Source of the DNA: Pseudorhodoplanes sinuspersici
GTDB taxonomy: Bacteria; Pseudomonadota; Alphaproteobacteria; Rhizobiales; Xanthobacteraceae
NCBI RefSeq assembly: GCF_002119765.1
Contig: NZ_CP021112.1
Coordinates: 248,001 to 312,000, forward strand
DNA: 64,000 nt
Direction of reading: 5' to 3'
The notes beneath the pieces were generated by a model. That model did no database searches. It was given only the letters and a program-made list of their open reading frames with translations, and was not told where the DNA came from. Shown here piece by piece: positions 1-8,742 of the stretch (positions within the stretch are counted from its first letter, which is position 1; every line of letters starts with the position of its first letter). A program made the translations under genes and the position numbers.

Positions 1-1129
1 CGGCAAATCGCTTCAGCGCGAACTCGTCGATCTTCTTGATATCGGAGGTGGAATTGGACAACGCGATCCAGCGGAACGGGCCGATGGCGCGCGCGAAAAG
101 CGGCCGCAGAAACGCCTCGGTGAAAATCGGGATATCGAAAGCGTCGGCGACGCCACCATGCTTGGCCTGGGTGCGGATCAGGTTGCCATTGTCGAACACC
201 ACCGATCCGGCCTTCTGAAAGCCGAGCATCGCCGTGACATGCTTGGCGATCGAGCGTGTCGATTCGCTCATCAGCCGCTTCGGATCGGTCTTGCGCAGCG
301 ACCGCGCCTCATCCAGCGTCATCGTGTCCGGCACATAGCCATAGACCAGATCATGCGCCGAGGTCTGGTCGGTGACGATATCGGGCACGATGCCTCGGGC
401 GAGAATATCAGGATAGATCGTCGCCGCATTTCCGAGCAGGCCGACCGAAATCGGCTTTTTCTCGGCGCGCGCCTTGTCGATCATCGCCAATGCCTCATCG
501 AGCGAGTTCGCCCGCTCATCAAGGTAGCCAATCTCCAGCCGCCGGGCGATCCGCGCCTCGTCGACGTCGATGCACAGGATCGCCGCCTCGGCCATGCGGC
601 CGGCCAGCGGCTGCGCGCCGCCCATGCCGCCAAGTCCGGCGGTGAGGATGAAGCGGCCTTTCAGGTCGCCATGGAAATGGCGTTCCGCAATCCGCATGAA
701 GATTTCATAGGTGCCCTGAATGACGCCTTGCGAACCGATATATTGCCAGTCGCCCGCGGTCAGTCCGCCCCAGCAGATCAGCCCCTTCTTTTCCCAGTCG
801 TAGAAATTCTCCGCCTTGGCCCATTGGCCGATCATGTTGCAATTGGCCATGATGACGATCGGCGCATCGGCATGGGTGCGGATCAGCCCGATCGGCTTGC
901 CCGATTGCACGATCAGGGTGTCTTCCTCATCCATGGTCCGCAGCGTTTCAACGATCTTGTCATGCGAGGGCCAGTCGCGGGCGGCCCGACCGAGCGCCGC
1001 ATAGACGACGAGATTATCGGGGTCTTCGCCGACCGCGAGCACATTCTCGAGCAGGCGCAGCAGGCCTTCCTGACGCCAGCCTTTACAGCGCAGATTACTG
1101 CCGGTCGTGACTGCGAATTCGCGCTTCAT
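1..1129 (-). CDS. hutU: Urocanate hydratase-like protein (partial, possible thiourocanate hydratase)
   Basis: This is an NAD-dependent hydratase of the urocanase family. The family adds water across urocanate to give imidazolone propionate; a related enzyme acts on thiourocanate in ergothioneine breakdown. The 376 residues present include the NAD-binding GLGGMGGAQP segment near residue 165 and TDQTSAHD near 265, both hallmarks of HutU. The C-terminal third, including the family's catalytic cysteine region, lies beyond the window. The start at 1129 gives MKREFAV, slightly shorter at the N terminus than typical HutU. It is the last visible gene of a minus-strand operon, 11 bp after a DUF917 gene. 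The neighbours (DUF917, carbamoylase, hydantoinase) are not the usual hutH/hutI/hutG set, which suggests a non-histidine substrate; that part is inference. Confidence 0.9.
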   Translation of the reverse strand, partial: MKREFAVTTGSNLRCKGWRQEGLLRLLENVLAVGEDPDNLVVYAALGRAARDWPSHDKIVETLRTMDEEDTLIVQSGKPIGLIRTHADAPIVIMANCNMIGQWAKAENFYDWEKKGLICWGGLTAGDWQYIGSQGVIQGTYEIFMRIAERHFHGDLKGRFILTAGLGGMGGAQPLAGRMAEAAILCIDVDEARIARRLEIGYLDERANSLDEALAMIDKARAEKKPISVGLLGNAATIYPDILARGIVPDIVTDQTSAHDLVYGYVPDTMTLDEARSLRKTDPKRLMSESTRSIAKHVTAMLGFQKAGSVVFDNGNLIRTQAKHGGVADAFDIPIFTEAFLRPLFARAIGPFRWIALSNSTSDIKKIDEFALKRFA

Positions 1130-1140
1130 TGTCTGTTTCC

Positions 1141-2238
1141 TTACCGCTTGGCCGCCAGCGCATAATCGGCGATGGAAATGCCGAGCGCCTTTTCGCAGAT
1201 CGGATAGACACTCGGATCGGTCACGCTCGACGACAGCGGAATGTGCTCTCTGGCGACGCGCAGGATCACAAGCTCCTGGCCTTCGTGGATTTCGCCGACG
1301 CTCATCGGCACGCCATCCGGGCTGAATGTGGTGATGACGTCGGGATAGGTCGCAAGACGTTTGCCGCCGGCATCATCCACCGCCATATATTCGTTCATCA
1401 CATGCAAGGTGAAGGACGCAGCGCCCGTGCCGACCGTCAGCGTACCGACATCGAAGGCTTCGCGGGTATAGGTCACGGCCTTTTTCGTCACCTTGCCGCT
1501 GCCGATCACCGCGCCATTGGTCTGCCGGCAGACGGCATCGATGATCGCCGTGCCGCCCCTGGATTCGGCGCCGATGATCGCAGCGCCCAGATCGAGCGCC
1601 ATGGTGATTCCGCCAAGCGCGGCATGGTCGCGCACATAGGATGCCGGCACCGGATTGCGGCAGGAAGCGATGAAGCCGCCGGACATATCGGCAGCGGTGC
1701 GCAGGATCGGCGAGACCTTGCCGGTCGCACCGCGCACGATCAGTTCGATATAGGCGTTGTTGGCGCGGTTACCGCCGACCGCCGACTGGATCATCGGCTC
1801 CGGCGAATTGGCAAGGCCGATCGAACCCATATCGCCGGTCGGATGCGCGCGCAGATCGCCGACAGCATCCACAACCTTGCAGCCGAGCATGGCCGACGGC
1901 AGCCAGGCATTCAGCGTCGATGATTTACCGTTCTGTCCGATGATCAGGCCGGCGATCGGCGCGCCCAGTTCGTCTTCCACCAGCCGCACGGCATTGACGT
2001 AATCGACGCCGAGCATCTGCCACGGTGTGGTCGAGGCCGGCGCGCCGATCGCCGCAGCGGTGGCGACAAAATCATCCGGGTCCAGTTCGTCGATCGAGAC
2101 AAGTTCGGGCTGGCCGGCATTCACCGCAGCGGTGCCGAGCATCCGGCCGTGATCGGCCCAGCCGCCACCACCGCAGGCAAACACCGCGCCGCCCTTGATC
2201 GCCGCCTCGATATCCTTCTCGACGAGTATGCGTCCCAT
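1141..2238 (-). CDS. DUF917 family protein, candidate thiohydantoin desulfhydrase
   Basis: About 365 residues of the DUF917 family, recognised by the N-terminal FACGGGGW glycine run (near residue 25), a DPDDF/ATAAAIGAP stretch and alternating glycine-rich beta segments. DUF917 proteins commonly sit beside hydantoinases. The start at 2238 is preferred because AGGAG lies 6 bp before it; an ATG immediately upstream at 2241 is too close. That AGGAG overlaps the TAG stop of the preceding carbamoylase gene, so the two are translationally coupled. By position between a urocanase-like gene and hydantoin-cleaving genes, a sulfur- or ring-processing step on a (thio)hydantoin propionate is plausible. 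That role is inferred, not visible in the sequence. Confidence 0.85.
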   Translation of the reverse strand: MGRILVEKDIEAAIKGGAVFACGGGGWADHGRMLGTAAVNAGQPELVSIDELDPDDFVATAAAIGAPASTTPWQMLGVDYVNAVRLVEDELGAPIAGLIIGQNGKSSTLNAWLPSAMLGCKVVDAVGDLRAHPTGDMGSIGLANSPEPMIQSAVGGNRANNAYIELIVRGATGKVSPILRTAADMSGGFIASCRNPVPASYVRDHAALGGITMALDLGAAIIGAESRGGTAIIDAVCRQTNGAVIGSGKVTKKAVTYTREAFDVGTLTVGTGAASFTLHVMNEYMAVDDAGGKRLATYPDVITTFSPDGVPMSVGEIHEGQELVILRVAREHIPLSSSVTDPSVYPICEKALGISIADYALAAKR

Positions 2239-2247
2239 CATCTTCTC

Positions 2248-3519
2248 CTAAGCGGCGCGCGGCGCCGGTGACATTCGATCAAAGCGCATCACGGCGTCGG
2301 CGATCACCGCGGTCCCGGCCGCCAGTGCGTCAGGCTCGGCCCATTCTTCCGGCGCGTGGCTTTTGCCATCGCGGCAGGGAATGAACAGCATCGCCGCCGG
2401 CGCGATCCGCGCCACAAAGGCGGCATCATGTCCCGCGCCTGACGCGATATCGGTGCTGCTGAAACCAAGCGCGTTCGCGCTGTCGCGGAGCAACTCGCGC
2501 AGGCCCGAATCGCAGGCGGTCGGACTGGTATCCGACAGGTGTTCGAAAACCGCGCGCTCGGTGCTGCTGTCGACGGCGAATTGAGCTGTCTCCGCATCCA
2601 GCCGTGCAAGGAATTCGTCCATCAGCGTCCGATTTTCGGACCGCGCATCGATGACGATCCGCGCCTCCTGCGGCACAACGTTGGACGCACCCGGAGCCAC
2701 TGATACGATGCCGATGGTCGCAACGAAGTGACCCTCGCCGCGAGCAACCAGTTCGCGTGCGATGCCGTCGACAAACACGGCCGTCTTTGCCGCAGGCGTG
2801 AAGGCATCGCGGCGCAGATGCATCGGTGTTGTGCCCGCATGATCGGCGGCGCCCCGGAACACGATCTCGACGCGCGTGATGCCGACGATGGCGGTGACGA
2901 TACCGACATCGATCCTGCTATCCTGCAGGACGAGGCCCTGTTCGATATGGAGCTCGAAAAATGCGGCAATGTCGCTGCGTCTGGCATTGGTGAGCGACGA
3001 CACCTTGCCGCCGACGCGATCGATCGCATGCGCCAGCACCTCGCCGGACGGATCGTTATAGCCGAGCATCCGCGCTTCCATCGCGCCGGCCATGCCGCGG
3101 CTACCGATGCAGGACAGGCCGAATTCGCTCGGCTCTTCGGCGAGAAAGTCGACCACTTCGATGGCGTGGCGCAGCATGACACCCCGATCGGCCAGCGAGC
3201 GGGCAATTTCCAGCGCCGTCAGCACGCCGGCGATGCCGTCGAAACGCCCGCCGGAGGGGACGGTGTCGGAATGCGAGCCGATCATGATGGTGCCGAGCGA
3301 CGGATCAGAGCCATCACGGCGGCCGATCAGATTGCCAGCCGCGTCAATGCGGGTCGCGAGCCCGGCCTCCTCGAAGCGGCGGCGCAGCCAGGCCCGCCCC
3401 TCGTCGAATAATGGCGAGAAAGAGCGGCGCGTGTAAGGCTTGTCCGGCTCGGTGATCGCCGCCAGTTGCATGAGATCGTCCCAAAGCCGCGCGCCGTCGA
3501 TCGGAAGGTTGCTGGCCAT
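2248..3519 (-). CDS. M20 family N-carbamoyl-L-amino acid hydrolase / amidase
   Basis: Binuclear-metal amidohydrolase of the M20 / AllC-HyuC type, 423 residues, a normal length. Metal-binding motifs are visible: GSHSDTVPSGGRFDG near 81-95, the EEPSEFG acidic pair near 127, ELHIEQG near 195, and a late GAGHDAAF histidine motif. Such enzymes release CO2 and ammonia from N-carbamoyl amino acids; N-carbamoyl-L-glutamate would fit this operon. The start at 3519 is chosen because its ATG shares one base with the TAA stop of the upstream hydantoinase gene (TAATG). An in-frame extension further upstream would run deep into that gene and is rejected. It is followed 9 bp later by the DUF917 gene. Confidence 0.9.
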   Translation of the reverse strand: MASNLPIDGARLWDDLMQLAAITEPDKPYTRRSFSPLFDEGRAWLRRRFEEAGLATRIDAAGNLIGRRDGSDPSLGTIMIGSHSDTVPSGGRFDGIAGVLTALEIARSLADRGVMLRHAIEVVDFLAEEPSEFGLSCIGSRGMAGAMEARMLGYNDPSGEVLAHAIDRVGGKVSSLTNARRSDIAAFFELHIEQGLVLQDSRIDVGIVTAIVGITRVEIVFRGAADHAGTTPMHLRRDAFTPAAKTAVFVDGIARELVARGEGHFVATIGIVSVAPGASNVVPQEARIVIDARSENRTLMDEFLARLDAETAQFAVDSSTERAVFEHLSDTSPTACDSGLRELLRDSANALGFSSTDIASGAGHDAAFVARIAPAAMLFIPCRDGKSHAPEEWAEPDALAAGTAVIADAVMRFDRMSPAPRAA

Positions 3520-4886
3520 TACGATCGCTGTCCGGCGCGAGCAGGCCGCACGAACTGGCCCTGGCCCGGTGGCGTCACGTCCTTGCCATCGAACACCATC
3601 CGACCGCGCAAGAAGGTCGCGACCGGGCGGTAGGTCAGCTCCATGTCCTGATAGGGACTCCAAGGCACGACGTTATGGCCGCTGGCGGCCGCATCGTAAC
3701 GCCCCGGCTGGTGCGCCATAACGGTGATGTCGGCATCGCGTCCGAGTTCGAGTGCACCCTTCCGATGGCCGAGCCGGAACAGCCGGGCAGGATTGGCGGC
3801 CAACAGCCGCGCCGCCCAGCTCGGACTGAGATTGCGATCCAACAGTCCCTTCAGCAGGAAGGAATAGAGCACTTCGAGTCCCGGCACGCCCGAGGCATTC
3901 TTCAGCATGTCAGGATCGGTCTTGCGTTCTTCCGACCAACTGACGTGATCGGTCGACACCACGGTGATGTTGCCAGCGGCGAGATGATGCCAGAGCTTGT
4001 CGCGTTCGGCCCGGCCGCGCACCGGCGGATTGATCTTGGCCTTGCCGCCGAGACGCGCGACATCGTCCTCCTCGGACAGGACGAGATAATGGATGCAGGC
4101 CTCGATCGTGGTGTCGAAGCCCTGCGCCCGATAGGCCGCGCACATGTCGTAGCCGCGACCGATCGAGCAATGCACGATATGGCCCGAACACGCGGTCGCC
4201 GCCGCCAGTTCATAGACTTCGGCGGTCGCCAGCGCTTCGGTATAGGGCGGGCGCGAGCGCGCATGCGCGCGATAATCGGTGCAGCCCGAAGCCTGCACCG
4301 CCTGTATCGCCGCCCGCACCGACTCGTCATTCTCGTTATGAACGCCAGCGATCAAACCCTCGCGCGCCACCGCGGCGAAACAATCATGCAGAAGCGGGGT
4401 CGGAATGCGTGGAAACCGGTCGGGATGGGTCTCGAAGGTGGAGAATTTGAAGCCGGCGGCACCGGCCTGCGCCAAAGCCGGGATCTGCGCCGGGCCGGAT
4501 TTCGGGTCGATGGTGGCGTATAGCGCGAAATCGACGCGGGCCTGTTCGACCGCCTCGCTGGCCTTGGTGGCGAGGCGCTCGGGCGTGCAGACCAGCACGC
4601 CGTCGTCGTAGGGCATATCGACGATGGTCGTGACCCCGCCAGCCGCCGCTGCGCGGGTCGACCATACAAAATCCTCCTGTCCCTTTTGCGATCGCGAATG
4701 CACTTGCGCGTCGATCGCCCCCGGCATCACGAAGGCCGAGCCGAAATCATGCCGCTCCGCCGCCAGCGGCGGCGCGCCCGATCCGACACGCTCGACAAGG
4801 CCGCCGCGCACGGCAACATAGCCACTGTCGATGATGCTGCCTGGCAGCACTACCCGTCCGGTGACGACGAGGTCGAAATCCGTCAT
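3519..4886 (-). CDS. Hydantoinase/allantoinase-type cyclic amidohydrolase
   Basis: A 455-residue member of the dihydropyrimidinase/dihydroorotase superfamily that opens cyclic amide rings. Seen: the metal-site region DAQVHSR near residue 62 (first His of the usual HxH is Gln), GFKFSTFE near 150 that supplies the carbamylated lysine, GVHNEND, IVHCSIGRG and the late catalytic aspartate in STDHVSW near 315. The start at 4886 has GGAG 8 bp upstream; a GTG nine bases further upstream (4895) lacks such a site. It is the first gene of the operon leading into the carbamoylase, DUF917 and hydratase genes. Hydantoin-5-propionate is a reasonable substrate from context. A 16-bp palindrome lies about 50 bp upstream. 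Confidence 0.88.
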   Translation of the reverse strand: MTDFDLVVTGRVVLPGSIIDSGYVAVRGGLVERVGSGAPPLAAERHDFGSAFVMPGAIDAQVHSRSQKGQEDFVWSTRAAAAGGVTTIVDMPYDDGVLVCTPERLATKASEAVEQARVDFALYATIDPKSGPAQIPALAQAGAAGFKFSTFETHPDRFPRIPTPLLHDCFAAVAREGLIAGVHNENDESVRAAIQAVQASGCTDYRAHARSRPPYTEALATAEVYELAAATACSGHIVHCSIGRGYDMCAAYRAQGFDTTIEACIHYLVLSEEDDVARLGGKAKINPPVRGRAERDKLWHHLAAGNITVVSTDHVSWSEERKTDPDMLKNASGVPGLEVLYSFLLKGLLDRNLSPSWAARLLAANPARLFRLGHRKGALELGRDADITVMAHQPGRYDAAASGHNVVPWSPYQDMELTYRPVATFLRGRMVFDGKDVTPPGQGQFVRPARAGQRS

Positions 4887-4937
4887 GGTATCCACTCCAT
4901 GACGAGAGCTTCGGGACCGTCGCCCGAAACCTGAAAT

Positions 4938-4953
4938 GCATTCTGCAGAATGC
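4938..4953. promoter_or_regulatory. 16-bp palindromic candidate operator
   Basis: GCATTCTGCAGAATGC is a perfect 16-bp palindrome about 50 bp upstream of the hydantoinase start, in the 4896-5008 gap before the four-gene operon. Position and symmetry suggest a repressor site. No regulator gene is adjacent, so the protein is unknown. Confidence 0.45.
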
Positions 4954-5008
4954 TGTTATCGAATTATTCGAAGGACCGGGGCTGCCTCCCGAGATATCTG
5001 GTAGTTGC

Positions 5009-6220
5009 TCAAATCAGCGGCGTTATCTGCTCCTTCACACCGAGCAGCGCTTTGCCGTACACTTCGTAACCGACCTGCGGCAGCGCCACGGCATGTCGCG
5101 CAGCGACAGCGGAATCGCGCCAAATCCGCTGAAGCGGAGATGTATTGGCAAATCCTCCCGAGCCATGAGCGAAGAGGAGAATGTCGATCGCCCGCGTAAT
5201 TTTCTCCGCCACCAATCCGGTGTCCGCCCTCACCCGTGCGCGGATCATCGCGTCTGGATAGCGACCGGCAATCGCCGCATTGTCGATATCGGCGGCCGCC
5301 CGATAGGCGTGCAGATGTGCGGTATCGATGAGCAGCGCTGCTTCGGCGACTTGTAACTGGAAGGCTGTCGACTGTGCCTGCGAATTAAAGAATGTGTATG
5401 AGACGGGTTTGTTCGGAGCTTTCGACAGAACGAAATTGAGCGCAGCGCGTCCCATGCCGAGTTGAGGCCCGACAAGAACCAGCGCCAATAGCGGCACGAA
5501 AGCAGAGCGGTAAAGCGCCTCTTCCTCTTTTCTTTCGGTCGGATAGTCGCCCTGGATTGCCGCCGGCACCGACATTATACGGTGGTCGGGCACGAATACG
5601 TTTTCGGCAATCAGACAATTGCTGCCCGAGGAGCTCATTCCGGCGACGAACCAGGTTTCTTCAAGCTTCAGTTCTTTGCAGGAAAAGAGCGCGAGTCCCT
5701 GGTCGACCGCCTCTCCAGCCTCATTCACAACTGGAAGGCCGAGCACCGCCCAATCGGCATGCCACGATCCGGAATTGTAAAACCATTTTCCGTTGACGAT
5801 GAATCCGCCGTCGACACGCCGAGACGTCGCGCTAGGGGTCAAAACACCCGAAACCTTCGCGTCCGGATTCTTTCCGAAGACCTCGTCCTGCGCACTGACC
5901 GGGAACAAGCTGGTCAACCAGGCGCAGACATTAGAGAGCGTGACGATCCATGATGTTCCACCATCAGCCTCTCCGACAATGGCGGACAGGTCGAGCATCG
6001 ACTTCATGCTGCTCTCGAGACCGCCATAGCGCCTTGGCGTCGCAATCTTGAACAAGCCGGCTCGTGTCATGGCATCGATGACGGGCTGCACCACACGGCG
6101 CTCATCTTCGCCCTTGGCGGCGTGCTCGCGTATCAGGGGTTGCAGCTTGCGCGCCTGCTCAAGCACGTCATCAATCAACGGATCAGCGCGAAAGGTATTT
6201 TGATTGACGATGTTCACCAT
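5009..6220 (-). CDS. Acyl-CoA dehydrogenase-fold flavin-dependent monooxygenase (HsaA/HpaH/DszC-like)
   Basis: A 403-residue oxygenase component of a two-component flavin monooxygenase. It has the acyl-CoA dehydrogenase N-terminal domain (RYGGLE near 60; EADGGTSWIVTLSN near 85), the middle beta domain (GGFIVNGKWFYNSGS near 160) and the HpaB/DszC-type C-terminal helical domain. Such enzymes use reduced flavin from a partner to hydroxylate aromatics. The partner, a flavin reductase, is directly upstream with a 7-bp gap. The start at 6220 follows AGGGAGGAA closely; the adjacent GTG codon is an alternative. A VOC dioxygenase and an FAH hydrolase precede it in the same direction, so the product is probably a catechol that is then cleaved. 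The exact substrate is not visible. Confidence 0.85.
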   Translation of the reverse strand: MVNIVNQNTFRADPLIDDVLEQARKLQPLIREHAAKGEDERRVVQPVIDAMTRAGLFKIATPRRYGGLESSMKSMLDLSAIVGEADGGTSWIVTLSNVCAWLTSLFPVSAQDEVFGKNPDAKVSGVLTPSATSRRVDGGFIVNGKWFYNSGSWHADWAVLGLPVVNEAGEAVDQGLALFSCKELKLEETWFVAGMSSSGSNCLIAENVFVPDHRIMSVPAAIQGDYPTERKEEEALYRSAFVPLLALVLVGPQLGMGRAALNFVLSKAPNKPVSYTFFNSQAQSTAFQLQVAEAALLIDTAHLHAYRAAADIDNAAIAGRYPDAMIRARVRADTGLVAEKITRAIDILLFAHGSGGFANTSPLQRIWRDSAVAARHAVALPQVGYEVYGKALLGVKEQITPLI

Positions 6221-6227
6221 TTCCTCC

Positions 6228-6746
6228 CTAGCTCGCGCATGCAGAAATTGCGTCAGCGATCGTGAACTTGCGGCCGGCGACGAGTTTTGAATTTGTCCCG
6301 AATTCTCTGGCCGTATAGATGAGCGGCAGCTCATCGTTGTGGTGAGCGGCCCTGATCAAGCCGAACAGCATCGCGTGATCGCCACCGCTGACTTCCTGAT
6401 GAAGATCGCAAGCGATGAAGCCCGCGACACCGGAAAGCTTCGGCAAATCGTCCTGCCAGTGCCAGCTAACTCCTGCAAACCGATCATCGGAGCGGGCCGC
6501 GAATTGAAGCGCGATCTCAGCTTGGCGGTGACCGAGAAGATTTATCGCAAACCGCTTCGAAGACCGGATGCTGTTCAGAAGCGTCGAGCCTTCGATCAAC
6601 GCAATTGAAACGAGTGGCGGATTCATTGAAAGCGACGCAAGCGACGAGACGGTTGCGCCACGCGGTGCACCGTCGAGCCGAGTGGTCACGACCGTCACCG
6701 GCGCAGGGACTTTCGCCATCAGCCGCTTAAATTCGTCAGGTTGCAC
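6228..6746 (-). CDS. Flavin reductase (HpaC/HsaB-like)
   Basis: A 172-residue flavin reductase domain protein that supplies reduced FMN or FAD to the neighbouring monooxygenase. Seen: the N-terminal PVTVVTTRLDG and GATVSSLASLSMNPPLVSIAL segments typical of the fold, and GGDHAMLFG near 123 in the flavin-binding part. Length is normal. It ends 7 bp before the oxygenase gene, and the pairing strongly supports a two-component system. Confidence 0.88.
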   Translation of the reverse strand: MQPDEFKRLMAKVPAPVTVVTTRLDGAPRGATVSSLASLSMNPPLVSIALIEGSTLLNSIRSSKRFAINLLGHRQAEIALQFAARSDDRFAGVSWHWQDDLPKLSGVAGFIACDLHQEVSGGDHAMLFGLIRAAHHNDELPLIYTAREFGTNSKLVAGRKFTIADAISACAS

Positions 6747-6810
6747 GGATCCCCCCGGACAATGCCTGCTCAGAGCAGCCGATCAATGCTTGACGTCCTG
6801 CGCTTCGTAG

Positions 6811-7749
6811 TTATGCGTAAAGTCGGGCGGCGGCGTCGGGCCCCACAGAGAAGGCATCCTCGGCCGGGTGATCAGCGCCCTTCCAATCCTGATCGACAGG
6901 GATGTAATCGATATCCGAGGAATATTCGGAGTAGCTGCCCCAGGGATCGCGGACGTAATGGAAATAATTGGAACCAAGCACGTGCCGGCCCAACCCCCAA
7001 CCGGCGGCAAAGCCCTTGTCGGCCATTTGCATTGCGCCCAGTCCGACCTCGTTGATCGATCCTACATCCCAACTGAGATGATGCAGTCCCGGTGCGTTCG
7101 ATTTGGCGAGCGCAATCATATGATGATCGCTGCCATGGATACCGTGCATAAAAGCTATTCCATCACCAGAGCGGTCACTCAGCCTAAGACCGACAACGGT
7201 GGAATAGAAATTGATCGCCCGGCTCACATCGCTGGTGAAGATCAGGATGTGGGCGAGCCGCCGCGGTCTCACCAGCGGAGCCTGCGAGCGCTTCGGGGCG
7301 CCCTGTACGCCTGGCGGCGGTGACGGATTCAAGAAACTGGATTTCTCGTTCGGCGAGGTTTTCTCGGCGACCCGAATTTCAATCAGGATGCCATCGGGAT
7401 CGCGAAACCAAATACCGTTGGTCTCGAAGCCGGCCGGCGGATCGAGCTGCTTGACGTCGGATTGTTGAAGCTTGACGCGAAACCGCTCGATGTCATCTTC
7501 GAAGGCACCGAATGAGACGTAAGTGAGTTTCTTGCTTGACCCCTCTCCTATACGGCCCCAGCGATGGCCGTGACCCACAGTATAGAGGCCAAGGCTATTG
7601 CCCTCTTCTCTGATGTCGAGCCCAAAAGCAGTATAGAACATCTCGGCCTGTTTGAGATCAGGCACGACCATGTTGAAATGGTCGACCGAGTGGACACCAA
7701 GTTCGCCGGAGCGGCGTGCCGGTTTCACAAAGCCGGTAATCTGGGTCAT
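6811..7749 (-). CDS. VOC-fold extradiol ring-cleavage dioxygenase
   Basis: About 312 residues forming two vicinal-oxygen-chelate modules, as in type I extradiol dioxygenases. Candidate Fe(II) ligands are visible: His in SVDHFNMVV near 25, His in GLHHLSWDV near 220 and Glu in YSEYSSD near 275. The enzyme would cleave the catechol produced by the flavin monooxygenase downstream. AGGAGG lies 8 bp before the ATG at 7749; an ATG at 7755 is only 2 bp away and less likely. The gene follows the FAH-family gene by 56 bp and precedes the flavin reductase by about 64 bp. Confidence 0.87.
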   Translation of the reverse strand: MTQITGFVKPARRSGELGVHSVDHFNMVVPDLKQAEMFYTAFGLDIREEGNSLGLYTVGHGHRWGRIGEGSSKKLTYVSFGAFEDDIERFRVKLQQSDVKQLDPPAGFETNGIWFRDPDGILIEIRVAEKTSPNEKSSFLNPSPPPGVQGAPKRSQAPLVRPRRLAHILIFTSDVSRAINFYSTVVGLRLSDRSGDGIAFMHGIHGSDHHMIALAKSNAPGLHHLSWDVGSINEVGLGAMQMADKGFAAGWGLGRHVLGSNYFHYVRDPWGSYSEYSSDIDYIPVDQDWKGADHPAEDAFSVGPDAAARLYA

Positions 7750-7805
7750 GTGCATTTCCTCCTGGCGCCGTTTTTTTATTTTGCGCACCGATCGATCGAC
7801 GAGTT

Positions 7806-8687
7806 CTATGCCACGGAGCGCAATTCCACCGCTTCGTCCTGGATTGGGTTCACCAATATGCCAAGCTGCTCGACCTCGATCTCGCATACATCGCCCGGCT
7901 TCATATAGAGAGGCGGCTTGCGGGCGAGGCCCACACCCGAGGGCGTACCGGTCACGATCAGGTCACCGGGCATGAGTGTGATGGCTTCGCTGATGATCGA
8001 AACAAGGCTCTCCACGTCGAACACCATCTCGTCGGTGGAGGCACTCTGAACGACGTTGCCGTTGAGACGTGTCTCCAGACGAAGGCCTTTGCAGCCGGGC
8101 GGCAATTCGTCGGCAGTCACAAAGGCCGGACCAAACGCGCCCGTATTGTCGAAATTCTTGCCAACCGTCCATTGCGGCGCCTTGAACTGATAGTCGCGGA
8201 TGGATCCTTCATTGGCGATCGAGTATCCAGCCACATGGTCGAGGGCGGATGACTTGGGAATGTATCGTCCTTGGCGGCCAATCACGGCAACGATTTCGCC
8301 CTCATAATCGAACTGCTCCGATACATGCGGGCGGATCAGCGGAGCTTTGTGGCCGACCAGGCTTGATGGGAATCGTGCGAATAATGTCGGATAATCCGGC
8401 TGTTTAAAGCCGCTTTCAGCCGAGTGGTCGGCGTAGTTCAGGCCGACACAAATGATTTTGCCGGGGTTTGGCAGCGGCGGCAGCAACCGTACGTGATCGA
8501 GATCAATCATCCTGCCGCGCCGGAGCTGTCGGGCGGCCTGCTCGAGAACCACTCTTCCCTGGGAGATCAGATTTCCAAGGTCACCGGGGTAATCATCGTC
8601 CTGAGAGGTTAGGCCGCGGTAGGCACCGTTGCCGGTATCGATTGCAAGGCCGGCGTGGCAGTCATCCGTAAAGGTTATGAACCGCAT
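7806..8687 (-). CDS. Fumarylacetoacetate hydrolase (FAH) family protein
   Basis: A 293-residue FAH-superfamily protein, which hydrolyses or decarboxylates C-C bonds in diketo acids from ring cleavage. Seen: KIICVGLNYADHSAE near 78-92, the metal-binding DYEGEIVAVIG near 128, DYQFKAPQWTVGKNFD near 165 and the VTGTPSGVG C-terminal motif near 246. It is the first gene of a four-gene minus-strand module and diverges from a GntR regulator with a 128-bp AT-rich gap. Because no alpha/beta-fold meta-cleavage hydrolase is present, this protein probably processes the ring-opened product. Confidence 0.9.
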   Translation of the reverse strand: MRFITFTDDCHAGLAIDTGNGAYRGLTSQDDDYPGDLGNLISQGRVVLEQAARQLRRGRMIDLDHVRLLPPLPNPGKIICVGLNYADHSAESGFKQPDYPTLFARFPSSLVGHKAPLIRPHVSEQFDYEGEIVAVIGRQGRYIPKSSALDHVAGYSIANEGSIRDYQFKAPQWTVGKNFDNTGAFGPAFVTADELPPGCKGLRLETRLNGNVVQSASTDEMVFDVESLVSIISEAITLMPGDLIVTGTPSGVGLARKPPLYMKPGDVCEIEVEQLGILVNPIQDEAVELRSVA

Positions 8688-8742
8688 TGAGGGAACTCCT
8701 GCTTCCGCTCTTCTAATGCCGCGCGCAGGTCCGCGTCAACGA

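Noticed and set aside
158-1165. Plus-strand open frame over the left edge
   Set aside because: The minus strand encodes an unmistakable urocanase-family protein across the same bases.
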